Shown here: in pieces, positions 52,207-60,994 of the stretch
How positions within the stretch are numbered: position 1 is the first letter of the stretch
Layout: every line of letters starts with the position of its first letter
Origin: Deltaproteobacteria bacterium
GTDB taxonomy: Bacteria > Myxococcota_A > UBA9160 > SZUA-336
DNA length: 64,000 bases
NCBI GenBank assembly: GCA_029261895.1
Contig: JAJDAK010000083.1
Coordinates: 1 to 64,000 of the forward strand
Direction of reading: 5' to 3'
Notes under the pieces: model-generated
What the model was told of the DNA's origin: nothing
The model's database searches: none
Seen by the model: the letters and a program-made list of their open reading frames with translations, nothing else
Position numbers and translations under genes: made by a program

Positions 52207-54111
52207 TCAGAAGCCAGTAGGTTGGCAGAGTTCAACTGCCTGGTTGGGATCGAGGAATTCAAAGCCAAGCACCTCAAACGTCTGCGGCAGGAAAAACTGC
52301 CCGGGTGGCTTCGGAGTGCCGGCGAACGGAATTCCCGGCAAAGGGATTGCCAGGGGATTGTTGGGATCACTCACCGTGAACGGAAGTCGCACATCGTAAT
52401 CGATGACCAGCGCATTTCGAGAACTTGGATCGCTTCCAATTCCGACTTCGTTACCGGCGGTCATGTTTCCATAGACGTGAAGTTCGTTGTCCACGTTCTC
52501 CGCAAGGAAGTTGTTCTCCGCAAACATGAAACCTGAAAAACGAAACGTAGTGCCAAAGGCTGGATCACCAAACAAGATGTTGCCGCTCCCCTCCGTGGTC
52601 TCGTTGCCGGGCGGCACGCCGAACTCGCCGGGAAAGTCTTCGGGCGCCTTAATGGCGATCAGCGCGATGGCATCCTTTTCGAGATCTTCGTAAACAAAGT
52701 TGTCGCTAATGAAGATATTACCCTCAGCCACCATCGTAATCCTCGTGCCCTCATTTCCCTCCGTGATCAACCTAAACGTCAGCGGAGCCGAATTGTGGAT
52801 CCAGATATTCCCGTCCACGAAATAGACTTTGTCGTTTCCCTCTGTACTCAAGCTGATCCCGAAGCCAAGATTGCCGTCATAGCTTGGCTCTTTGTCGCGT
52901 GCCCCTTGGCCGAAACGGAACTCGCCGTCCCCCGCGCCAGTAAACACGTCGTCGAGGAAGAAGTCGTTGCGATCGGTCCCCGCGATCTCGATCGGATTCC
53001 GACGCGGGTTCATTACGAAGATATTTCGCGGATCGTTAGGATCACCCAGGAAACGCCCGGTCACGCCGGAGTAATCCTCGGGTCGAACGTGGACTACGTT
53101 CACACCGAGAATCGAGTTCGCATCGATCTGTTCTGGTGACGCCAGTTGCTGGAGAAAAGGCTGAATGTTTTGCGCGTTGGGACTCGTGATTTGTATCGCC
53201 TGCACCGGATCCGGGAAGCCCGAACGAACTACAGAACCCGGCGCAACAAACGCTTCGTCCTGGATGATGATCGGCCGACCCGAGTAGATCGGTCCAAAGA
53301 ACGCATCCGCAGAGGGTAAGAGTCCGCCCAACACGAGTGCGGGTGGCACGTTCAACGACCCACTGTAGAGCCCATAGGAGAAGGGACTGGTCGCGCATAC
53401 CTCTGCAAGACCCGGTGCGGGCAGTCCGAGATCGATCTGAACGCGCTGATCGAAGGCAACCTGGTTGGGTAAAAGGGGCACGTCTTCATTCACAAACAAA
53501 ACGCCATCGAGAATTGCATTCTTGAGATCGGCACCGAAGAAATCCGCGCCACGAACATCGCTACCTTCGAGATCGATTCGCTTGAGATTCGTGTCGACAA
53601 ACACAGCTCCAAACAAACTTGCGAATCGAACGGTGGCACGCTGCATCTTCACCCCACTGAAGTCTGCACCCGCCGCACGAACGGCCGTGAGATCCGTGCG
53701 CTGCATCTTCGCCCCACTGAAGTTTGAACCTTCAAGTCGTGCACCCGAAAAGTCCGCTCGTTGTAACTTGGCACCGGATGCATTCACGACCGATACGTCG
53801 GCATCACGAAAACTGGCGCGGCGCGCGACTGCGCCCGTGAGGTCGGCGCCCTGCAAATCTGCTCCGCTGAGATCGGCCCGGTTTAACTTGGTGCCGACCA
53901 AGATCGCATCCACCAGAATTGCCTCACTAAGATTTGCGCGTTGTAACTTGGCACCGCTGAGATCGACACCGGTGAGATCCATCCCCGAGAGATCGGCGCC
54001 GCGCAGATTAGCGCCTGGGCCAATAACCTGCGCGTCGGCTTCAGATACCGCCAGGAGCAAGATTAGAAATCCGATGGTCCGCAGGCTGCGTGCTGATGCT
54101 GCTCTTCGCAT
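52207..54111 (-). CDS. Secreted pentapeptide-repeat protein with beta-rich C-terminal domain
   Basis: 634 residues, strong GGGAGGA ribosome binding site, signal peptide ending near residue 28 (LAVSEADAQ). Residues about 32-215 hold more than 30 pentapeptide repeats of the A(D/N)LxG type (LRGADLSGMDLTGVDLSGAK; LQRANLSEAILVDAILVG), predicting a right-handed quadrilateral helix of about nine coils. The remaining 400 residues are beta-rich and contain several DPND-type loops (GDPNDPRNIFVMNP; DPSSRNALVIDYDVRLPF), with no family recognised. Surface or extracellular role likely. Most pentapeptide proteins studied are cytoplasmic or thylakoid, so a secreted one with a large partner domain is unusual. 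Confidence 0.8.
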   Translation of the reverse strand: MRRAASARSLRTIGFLILLLAVSEADAQVIGPGANLRGADLSGMDLTGVDLSGAKLQRANLSEAILVDAILVGTKLNRADLSGADLQGADLTGAVARRASFRDADVSVVNASGAKLQRADFSGARLEGSNFSGAKMQRTDLTAVRAAGADFSGVKMQRATVRFASLFGAVFVDTNLKRIDLEGSDVRGADFFGADLKNAILDGVLFVNEDVPLLPNQVAFDQRVQIDLGLPAPGLAEVCATSPFSYGLYSGSLNVPPALVLGGLLPSADAFFGPIYSGRPIIIQDEAFVAPGSVVRSGFPDPVQAIQITSPNAQNIQPFLQQLASPEQIDANSILGVNVVHVRPEDYSGVTGRFLGDPNDPRNIFVMNPRRNPIEIAGTDRNDFFLDDVFTGAGDGEFRFGQGARDKEPSYDGNLGFGISLSTEGNDKVYFVDGNIWIHNSAPLTFRLITEGNEGTRITMVAEGNIFISDNFVYEDLEKDAIALIAIKAPEDFPGEFGVPPGNETTEGSGNILFGDPAFGTTFRFSGFMFAENNFLAENVDNELHVYGNMTAGNEVGIGSDPSSRNALVIDYDVRLPFTVSDPNNPLAIPLPGIPFAGTPKPPGQFFLPQTFEVLGFEFLDPNQAVELCQPTGF

Positions 54112-54683
54112 CGTGTCCTCCCTTTCGTGCAGGTGGGATGATGAGTCTTCCCTACTCTACCACCCTGGGGCCACGTGTGTACCTCCTAGCTCTACCGAAG
54201 CTCGATCGTCGCCGATTGGCTAGATTCGGAAAAAGGCAGCTCCTCGCTCACGAATACGCAAGGTTGAATGGTTCGGGGAGTTGCGCCGGCTCCTCGCGTG
54301 CAGGGAAGCTGAATGAGCCGTGCGTTTGTAGCGATTCTTAGGTTTGATTTTTCACGTTGGGAACATCCGCATGTACGGTGGAGAATCTGCCTACGGTGCC
54401 TCACAGAAAAGAACAACAAGTGGAGGCGCAATCTTCGGTACGGTGACGAAGTTCAGCTAACGCTTTGCGGTCGCAAACTCGCAGGGAAACCAACCATCCT
54501 CGCGGATGACTCAACGCAAACGCGAAAAGCTCTTCATGACCTTCTGATCGCAGTCCCGCGCATCGCGCCCTATTACAACCACACCGATAACTTCTGGTTG
54601 CGGGCGCGGAATTCGCTTATGCTTGGCCAGCGCGCCCGCATTTACGGAGGATCGCTCAAATTCGATTGTGGGGTTGTGATTCG
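54112..54683. other. Divergent region holding one fragmentary frame
   Basis: About 570 bp between the pentapeptide-repeat gene and the cysteine-repeat gene. Apart from the weak frame at 54313-54720, described separately, I see no supported gene. Promoters for both flanking genes must lie here. Confidence 0.45.
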
Positions 54684-54720
54684 ATGCGAAGATCTGAATG
54701 GTTTTCTCGAGTGGCCGTGA
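54313..54720 (+). pseudogene. Possible remnant of a DUF385-like (F420/quinone-type) oxidoreductase
   Basis: In a frame of 135 codons, only the last 90 look like protein: YGDEVQLTLCGRKLAGKPTI, then RKALHDLLIAVPRIAPYYNH. This pattern (a strand ending in G-R-K, a helix with A/V-P-R-x-A-x-YY) is like the C-terminal half of deazaflavin/quinone nitroreductases. The beginning is not family-like and there is no ribosome binding site, so the fragment probably lost its N-terminal half. It overlaps the start of the next gene. Low certainty. Confidence 0.35.
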
Positions 54721-57700
54721 ACATGTTCATCGTTCTTTGTGCCGTGGTTTCGATCGGCACCACGTTGCTGGCGCCCAGCGAGGCGCACGCCACCGGGCAA
54801 AACTGCGGCGTTTTTAGCCCTTGCTCGCACAGCCACGACTATTGCCGATTCATCAGCATTACCCGCAGCGTCTGCACCGAGCGCGGTGACGGCGGCGAAA
54901 GCTGCACCGGCCTCGGCCAGGGCACCTGCAAATCCGGCCTGCGATGCGACATCCTCGGCGAGTGCCGCCACGTACCCGGACAGACGGGCGAGCTCTGCGG
55001 CCTCGGTGTGCCCTGCGCAAGTAATCTGGTTTGTTCGGCCGACATCGCCGGTCGCTGTCAGGCGCGCGGCGGTTCGGGCGATAGCTGTTCGGGAATTGGC
55101 CAAGGTAGTTGCCAGTCCGGTTTAGTCTGCGACTTGAATCGCACCTGTCGTCACGACCCACCCATTATTAACGAGCCCTGCGGAACCGGCGTACCGTGTG
55201 CGACCAGCGATCTGTATTGCAGCTCGCCTATTGGCGGTACCTGCTTAGCCCGCGGCAACGGTGGCGAGAGTTGCACCGGTTTAGGTCAGGGCACCTGCCT
55301 CAACGGTTTGCTCTGCGATTTCCTGGGTGAGTGTCGGCACGTACCCGGCGAACTCGGCGAATTCTGTGGCACCGGCGTGCCGTGCATCGCATCGCTCGGC
55401 TGCTCGGCCGACGTTGGCGGTCGTTGCGAAGCACGAGGTTCGTCAGGCGACACTTGCTCCGGCGTTGGTCAAGGGAGTTGCGAGAGCGGTTTGGTCTGCG
55501 ACTTGAATCGCACCTGTCGTCACGACCCACCCATTATTAACGAGCCCTGCGGAACCGGCGTACCGTGTGCGACCAGCAATCTGTATTGCAGCTCGCCTAT
55601 TGGCGGTACCTGCCTCGCTCGCGGCGACGGTGGCGAGAGCTGCACGGGTTTAGGTCAGGGTACCTGTCTCGACGGCTTGCTCTGCGATTTCCTGGGTGAG
55701 TGTCGCCACGTACCGGGCGAACTCGGCGAATTCTGTGGCACCGGTGTGCCGTGCATCGCATCGCTCGGCTGCTCGGCCGACATTGGCGGTCGTTGCGAGG
55801 AACGCGGTGAGTCCGGCGATTCCTGCTCTGGAATCGGCCAGGGTAGTTGCGTCGACGGATTGCTTTGCGATTTCAATCGCACCTGCCGCCACGAGGTACC
55901 CGAATTGGGCGAGCCCTGCGGTCTAGGTGTACCGTGTATTTCGTCGCTGGGTTGCTCCGCGGACGTAGGCGGCCTGTGCGAGGAACGCGACGTTTCGGGC
56001 GAGACATGTTCGGGCATCGGACAAGGCAGCTGCGCGGACGGACTGCTTTGCGACGCGCTGCGTGAATGCCGCCACAGTCCACCACAACTTGACGAGCGCT
56101 GCGGCATCGGAGTTCCGTGCGCAGACGACACCCTCTTCTGTCAGATCGGAACGGGACGTTGCAAGCGGCGCAAGACTGTGGGCGAAGGCTGTTCGATCGC
56201 CAACCAGTGTCTGAAAGACTTGAGTTGCGAGATCTGTCTCACCGACGGCTGCGACTACCCATTGATGTGCTTCCCCAACTCGGCGAATGGCATTCTCACC
56301 GAGCAGCAATGCAACGCGATCTACATCGGCTTCCTACACGATCGAGCACGTGATCTGGGTGTGGCCATGACGTACGCTGTCGGGGATAGCGCGGCCGCGG
56401 GCGTGGCTGAATCACAGGGGATTGGCGTCGCCTACGGCCCGGATGACCGCTACGGCTGTTACACCAGTCTTTGCGTCGGCGCAGCGGTCGACGTTGAAAT
56501 CGCCGCGTTTGTCTCCGTCGGCTTCTACAACGATCTCGACAGCGTCGGTGGTTCGTCCACGGCGTTTGTTGAAGAAGTGGAAACTCCGGGCGGTACGTTC
56601 AACTTCTCTACGTCGCAAGTCTTCGGACGCACACCCGACGATCTTTTGGGACCCCTGATCGGTACGGAGGACTGCTTCTCCATCGGTATCAGTCCAGACC
56701 TATTGCCCTTCAGCTTCGGGGTTTATGGCTGCGAAACCGTACTCGACATCGTGCGCGATGGAACCACACCGTTGGAGAGCCCCTACTGCGGCGACAGCGT
56801 CGTGGATCCTGGCGAAGGTTGCGACGACGGCAATGTCTTTATCGGCGACGGTTGCTCGCCCTTCTGCACCAACGAAGTCATCTGCGGCGATGGCGATCTC
56901 GACTTGGGCGAAGGCTGTGACGATGGTAACCGCACCGATGGGGACGGCTGCAGTGCGTCTTGCATCCCCGAACCGCGCTGCGGCGACGGCGATATAACGC
57001 TCGGCGAGCAGTGTGATGATGGCGGCACCATTAGCGGGGACAGTTGTTCGGCGTCGTGTCAGCTCGAGGCGAGCTGCGGTAACCACCGACCCGACACGGG
57101 CGAACAGTGCGACGACGGCGACCTCGATGAAAACGACGGCTGTGACTCGAATTGTCGTCTGACACTTTGCGGTGACAGCGTGCTTACACTCAACGAGGAA
57201 TGTGACGACGGCAACCTGATAGATGGCGATGGCTGTGAGACGGACTGCACCCTCACACCGCTCTTGCAAAGCAAGGCTCAGCGCAAATGCCTCACCCAAT
57301 TGAACCTGAGCCTGGCCAAGGTGGCGAAGGCGCAAGGCACTGAGGTTCAGAAGTGCCTGAGCGACTGGAGCCGCGACAAATTGGACGGCCTGACCCCGGA
57401 TGCGTGCATTTTGGCGGACCGTAAGGGCAAGATTGCCAAAGCCACGGACAAGACGACCGAGGCCGCGAACAAGCACTGCGGCACTTCACCTGACTTTGGT
57501 GCAGCGGATGCAGGCGCAGTCAACGCAGCCGGTTTGGCCCAGCTCGATCTGGCGCTGAAGATCTTTGGGCCCGATCTTGGTAACACGATCGCGCGCAAGA
57601 GCGTCGACCCAACTCGGGCGAAGTGTCAGCAGGCGCTCACCAAGTCGGTACTGCTCTGTCAGGCCGCATGGTTCGCCGAGTTCAATCGCTGTCAGAAGAA

Positions 57701-58034
57701 AGGCACGCTAAAAGGCGACGTCGCGGGCGCACTCGATCTCGACAATTGCCTCAGCGCGAATCTCCTGGCCAGCAAGAGCATTGCGCCCAAGTGCGACAAG
57801 CTCGAGGGCAAGAAGCTCGACAAGATCCGCAAAGATATTGTGAAGCACTGCGGCCCGGTAGATCTCGCGCGGGCGTTTCCAGGTTGCGCCACCGATAGCG
57901 CTGAGCCACTGCACACCTGCTTGAGCACAAGCGCCGCGTGTAATGCCTGCAACGCCCTCAAGCTGGCAAACGGGCTCGATGTGGACTGCGACCTGTTCGA
58001 CGACGGAAGCGTAAACGGCAGCTGCATCGAGTGA
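54684..58034 (+). CDS. Giant secreted cysteine-repeat protein with DUF4215 repeats and C-terminal 16-Cys CDLFDDG module
   Basis: 1116 residues from the ATG at 54684. Signal peptide to about 37 (LLAPSEAHA). Residues about 40-510 are Cys-rich repeats of about 40 residues (GQGTCKSGLRCDILGECRHV; GIGQGSCQSGLVCDLNRTCR). DNA in 55125-55862 is a 369-bp tandem duplication. Residues about 530-695 form a non-repeat domain (CNAIYIGFLHDRARDLGVAM), about 700-860 five DUF4215-type repeats (CGDGDLDLGEGCDDGN), and about 867-1116 the shared cysteine module ending DVDCDLFDDGSVNGSC. It is likely extracellular and heavily disulfide-bonded; no enzyme motif is visible. Confidence 0.82.
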   Translation: MRRSEWFSRVAVNMFIVLCAVVSIGTTLLAPSEAHATGQNCGVFSPCSHSHDYCRFISITRSVCTERGDGGESCTGLGQGTCKSGLRCDILGECRHVPGQTGELCGLGVPCASNLVCSADIAGRCQARGGSGDSCSGIGQGSCQSGLVCDLNRTCRHDPPIINEPCGTGVPCATSDLYCSSPIGGTCLARGNGGESCTGLGQGTCLNGLLCDFLGECRHVPGELGEFCGTGVPCIASLGCSADVGGRCEARGSSGDTCSGVGQGSCESGLVCDLNRTCRHDPPIINEPCGTGVPCATSNLYCSSPIGGTCLARGDGGESCTGLGQGTCLDGLLCDFLGECRHVPGELGEFCGTGVPCIASLGCSADIGGRCEERGESGDSCSGIGQGSCVDGLLCDFNRTCRHEVPELGEPCGLGVPCISSLGCSADVGGLCEERDVSGETCSGIGQGSCADGLLCDALRECRHSPPQLDERCGIGVPCADDTLFCQIGTGRCKRRKTVGEGCSIANQCLKDLSCEICLTDGCDYPLMCFPNSANGILTEQQCNAIYIGFLHDRARDLGVAMTYAVGDSAAAGVAESQGIGVAYGPDDRYGCYTSLCVGAAVDVEIAAFVSVGFYNDLDSVGGSSTAFVEEVETPGGTFNFSTSQVFGRTPDDLLGPLIGTEDCFSIGISPDLLPFSFGVYGCETVLDIVRDGTTPLESPYCGDSVVDPGEGCDDGNVFIGDGCSPFCTNEVICGDGDLDLGEGCDDGNRTDGDGCSASCIPEPRCGDGDITLGEQCDDGGTISGDSCSASCQLEASCGNHRPDTGEQCDDGDLDENDGCDSNCRLTLCGDSVLTLNEECDDGNLIDGDGCETDCTLTPLLQSKAQRKCLTQLNLSLAKVAKAQGTEVQKCLSDWSRDKLDGLTPDACILADRKGKIAKATDKTTEAANKHCGTSPDFGAADAGAVNAAGLAQLDLALKIFGPDLGNTIARKSVDPTRAKCQQALTKSVLLCQAAWFAEFNRCQKKGTLKGDVAGALDLDNCLSANLLASKSIAPKCDKLEGKKLDKIRKDIVKHCGPVDLARAFPGCATDSAEPLHTCLSTSAACNACNALKLANGLDVDCDLFDDGSVNGSCIE
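55125..55862 (+). repeat. 369-bp tandem duplication inside the cysteine-repeat gene
   Basis: Unit 1 starts at 55125 and unit 2 at 55494, exactly 369 bp (123 codons) apart. The first 120 or so bases of the two units differ at a single base (codon for Asp versus Asn). The rest is also close but with many silent changes. The near-perfect start block suggests a recent duplication or gene-conversion tract. Confidence 0.85.
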
Positions 58035-58098
58035 CGAAAGTGGAGCCATCGATGGGACTCGGTCTTTGCTACTAAGATCCGCTCTGCGCCTGGGACTG

Positions 58099-58833
58099 TC
58101 ACCAGTCTTCCCGCAACAGCTGGAATCCCAGATACCCGAAGATCATCGGGAAGACGAAGTACTGGTACTGGGTCCAGACCAGTGCCAGCAACGTGTCGGC
58201 CACGCCGCCGGTCATGTTCACGAAGCCACCGAACACCTCGGCGAAAGAGAAGATAAACGTGGCCGCAATGGGTTCGCCGCAGCCAAGAACAATGACGAGA
58301 TAGCGATACGGTGAGCGTTTCTTATTAAGGTAGAAGAAGTAAAGTGTCGCGCAAACGTTCGCGAACGCAAAAAGCTCGACGACATAGAACGTGGAATCGT
58401 GATTAACGGTGCGAAGGTCCACCGAACCAAACGAAGCCAATACCCACCAGTACATATTCAGGATGCTCGACCGCATATAGTCGGTGTGTGCGACGATATC
58501 CTCGAGGCTGTTGAGGCCCTCAAAGACAAACGGCGATGCAAGAACCCATGGGATTTCCCACAATACATTCGTCATCGCATATGACACGATCCAGATGACC
58601 AGACAGTCGTGGTAGAGATCGAACTTCGAGCGCGGCTTCGTGCGGTTCGCCGAAATGGCCAACAACCAACCGTTCAGCCAAACGCTAATACCGTAGAGCG
58701 ACACCTTCGCACTCATCGTAAAGTCCAAGACCCCGGCGAAGAATAACGCCCCACAAACGCCCACACCGCCCCAGCCGATGAGTGTCCAAACCAAGAAGTA
58801 GCGACGCGCGGTGGGCGAGAGCGAACGCTCCAC
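58099..58833 (-). CDS. Polytopic membrane protein, EXPERA/emopamil-binding-like, unknown function
   Basis: 244 residues if the GTG at 58833 is the start; no ATG lies in frame upstream before the TAG at 58894-58896. Six hydrophobic segments are visible (TLIGWGGVGVCGALFFAGVL; VSLYGISVWLNGWLLAIS; DCLVIWIVSYAMTNVLWEIP). The spans carry charged and aromatic residues (DLYHDCLVIW; NVLWEIPWVL) reminiscent of EXPERA sterol-isomerase-type proteins, but the match is weak. The gene is directly downstream of, and in the same reading frame as, the enoyl-reductase-like gene. Some relation to lipid metabolism is plausible. Confidence 0.6.
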   Translation of the reverse strand: MERSLSPTARRYFLVWTLIGWGGVGVCGALFFAGVLDFTMSAKVSLYGISVWLNGWLLAISANRTKPRSKFDLYHDCLVIWIVSYAMTNVLWEIPWVLASPFVFEGLNSLEDIVAHTDYMRSSILNMYWWVLASFGSVDLRTVNHDSTFYVVELFAFANVCATLYFFYLNKKRSPYRYLVIVLGCGEPIAATFIFSFAEVFGGFVNMTGGVADTLLALVWTQYQYFVFPMIFGYLGFQLLREDW

Positions 58834-58893
58834 CGCCTGTCCAACGACATCGGCATCCGAATCCCGTGCGATACGCGTGAGGAACCTGTCGGG

Positions 58894-60117
58894 CTAGGTA
58901 ATCGAGAACTCCACGCCCGCGTTCTTCCACAACCGAACGAGCAACGCATCCCCCATCGCCGTAGCCGGCGTGAGGAAGCCACCTTCCGTCGTCGCCGAAT
59001 CGCACGCCAGACATACCGCGCTCTCGCCGAGCATCTTCGACGTGGAGCCGTAGCCGGGATCCATGTCGCCACGCAGACACGCGTCGAGATTGCGAGCGGG
59101 ATCGTCAGGATGCTCGGCGATCATGCGAAGTTCCCAATACCCCGACTCGCGCCGCCTCTTCGACGGTCCGTCACCCGGTTGCGGCAGACGACCCGCGATC
59201 CTGCGTCGCAAAGGACCGAGAGACATCGCCGCCATACCGCCGCCAAGAGCGGCGGTCGCGCCCGCAGCTTTCGCGAATCCACCCGCGCCGCTTCCTGTAA
59301 GTACGCGCTCCTCGTAGCGGAAATTCGCACCGTACCGACGCTGCAGCAGCGCGTTACTGCGACGCACCACCTTGGTATTCACGGCCGCCATCACGAAGGG
59401 CGCCGTCCATTGACCGAAGAGGTCGTCATGCACGGGACGAAAGACATCACCCCCGTCGGGCCCCACGCGCTGATCCTTGGGATTAAGCGCATAAGGGTCG
59501 TTCATCTGCTTCATGATCTCGGGGTTGGCTGCGGCCTCCTCGACCATGTTGAGCATGCTCGCGATCGTGCCGCCACTCGCACCGCCCTTGAATCCCACAA
59601 CGCCCATACGAATACGCGGACTCGACACGCCGTATCGCTCGCGCATCTCACGCTGCAACCAGTACACGCCGAGATCCGAAGGGATGCAATCGAAGCCACA
59701 CGTTGGAACGATGCGCGCGCCGCTCGCAACCGCGGCGGCCTCGTGCATCTCGATCATGCGCTGCATCCAGTGGACCTCGCCCGTCAGGTCACAGTAGTCC
59801 GTCCCCTGCTCCGCGCACGCGGCGACCAACTCGCTGCCGTACTTAGCGTACGGGCCAACCGTGGTGCACACCACCTTCGTCCTACCCGCCAAGGCGCGCA
59901 TCGATTCAGCGTCTTGGGCATCACCCAAAATGATGGGAAGGCCAGCGCCTCCGATCTCGTCGCGCACGGCTTCGAGCTTCGAGGCGTTGCGCCCCGCCAA
60001 CGCCCATCGGAAGGAGCGATCGACCCCGTAGTTCGCCAAGAGATACTCCGCGACCAAGCGCCCGGTAAAACCGGTCGCCCCCTGCAAAATGATGTCGTAC
60101 TCACGCGTTCCAGTCAT
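58894..60117 (-). CDS. Saccharopine-dehydrogenase-like/trans-acting enoyl reductase family protein
   Basis: 407 residues, GGAGGG upstream. The N-terminal Rossmann domain starts with YDIILQGATGFTGRLVAEYL (GxTGxTG type) and continues WALAGRNASKLEAVRDEIGG. The middle carries TDYCDLTGEVHWMQRMIEMH and IVPTCGFDCIPSDLGVYWLQ, typical of the saccharopine dehydrogenase/enoyl reductase family found in mycobacteria and other lipid-rich bacteria. Members reduce polyketide-type acyl chains in trans or have unknown roles. The Rossmann motif suggests NAD(P)H use. It may be co-transcribed with the downstream membrane protein at 58833. Confidence 0.88.
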   Translation of the reverse strand: MTGTREYDIILQGATGFTGRLVAEYLLANYGVDRSFRWALAGRNASKLEAVRDEIGGAGLPIILGDAQDAESMRALAGRTKVVCTTVGPYAKYGSELVAACAEQGTDYCDLTGEVHWMQRMIEMHEAAAVASGARIVPTCGFDCIPSDLGVYWLQREMRERYGVSSPRIRMGVVGFKGGASGGTIASMLNMVEEAAANPEIMKQMNDPYALNPKDQRVGPDGGDVFRPVHDDLFGQWTAPFVMAAVNTKVVRRSNALLQRRYGANFRYEERVLTGSGAGGFAKAAGATAALGGGMAAMSLGPLRRRIAGRLPQPGDGPSKRRRESGYWELRMIAEHPDDPARNLDACLRGDMDPGYGSTSKMLGESAVCLACDSATTEGGFLTPATAMGDALLVRLWKNAGVEFSIT

Positions 60118-60252
60118 GGCTGCCCTCCTGCCAGCATTATCTCAGATACAGGCCGTCTTAGAACGGAACCGTACAGCCGTTGTCACTTTCTCTGTGTAGG
60201 ACGACGGTGAATGGACAAACTGGAGACATCGAACGGATTTGCGCGGAGTCCG

Positions 60253-60854
60253 CTAGCGTGCCAACCGCTCGACGAGGGAAAAGGGTTCGTCCTGTCCCTG
60301 GTCCACCCAGTCCAGGTATTCGTCGAGGATTCGGCGCTCGTGGGTGGGGAGCGCGTCGAGCTCGATTGCGAAACGCTGCTCACAGTACTTGTACAGCGCG
60401 ATTTCTGGCCCGAGTCGCTGCCTCAATACATCGATGGTCGCTTGGTGCTCCGACAGGTCTTCGGGCACCGCGCTCGAATTTAACTTTGGACAACGCGGTA
60501 TGCTCGAAAACCCGAGTTTCCGTGCCAACAGAAAAATACTCTCATGGAAGCGTTCATAGAGTCCAACGAACAAAAAATGCTGATCCACCGCCTCGCGTGC
60601 TCGGTTTGATTGACGATCGTCAACCAACCTGTGGTGTCGAAATCTTCGCCGTTCTGAAGCGCGTAGTACTGCACGCCTTTCTCGAGTGTCTCCATCGACG
60701 CATCGTGTGCATCCATGGACGCCATGACAACGCCCAGGCAAATCCATGCCTCCGCATAATCGGGCTTCTCGACGACGAGGCCAGACAGCTCCGCCAGACT
60801 TCGATCGATCTCATACAAGGACAACGCGCACCTCACAAAACTGATCGGAGGCAA
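60253..60854 (-). pseudogene. Broken TPR-sulfotransferase gene (frameshift near 60600)
   Basis: Two overlapping minus-strand frames give parts of one protein. The first (60854 to about 60600) has a TPR-like segment (DYAEAWICLGVVMASMDAHD). The second (about 60600 to 60253) has a sulfotransferase-type end: REAVDQHFLFVGLYERFHES, then IALYKYCEQRFAIELDALPT. Reading through needs a one-base shift at about 60595-60605. The central sulfotransferase core with the PAPS-binding 5'-PSB and 3'-PB motifs is missing, so a deletion occurred as well. A TPR-sulfotransferase is a known fusion. Sequencing error would explain the shift but not the missing core. Confidence 0.65.
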
Positions 60855-60994
60855 ACGAGCGCGGTTGAAAGCTTATTGCGGTAGGCAACCTGATTGCAGT
60901 CATCCTGGCCATTGTTTTCTCTGCCACGATCCGACTCGTGAGCCACCCCGTCGATCCGCGCACCGAAGACTGACGAAAGCGCCTCTGCCGAGAA

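Noticed and set aside
59110..60210. Plus-strand frame of 366 codons opposite the enoyl-reductase-like gene
   Set aside because: Arg- and His-rich antisense artefact; the minus-strand gene has a clear Rossmann fold and ribosome binding site.
60870..60973. Hydrophobic frame (LIAVILAIVFSATIRLVSH) between the broken sulfotransferase and the nucleotidyltransferase
   Set aside because: About 34 codons with no start codon after the previous stop; may be a remnant but cannot be supported as a gene.
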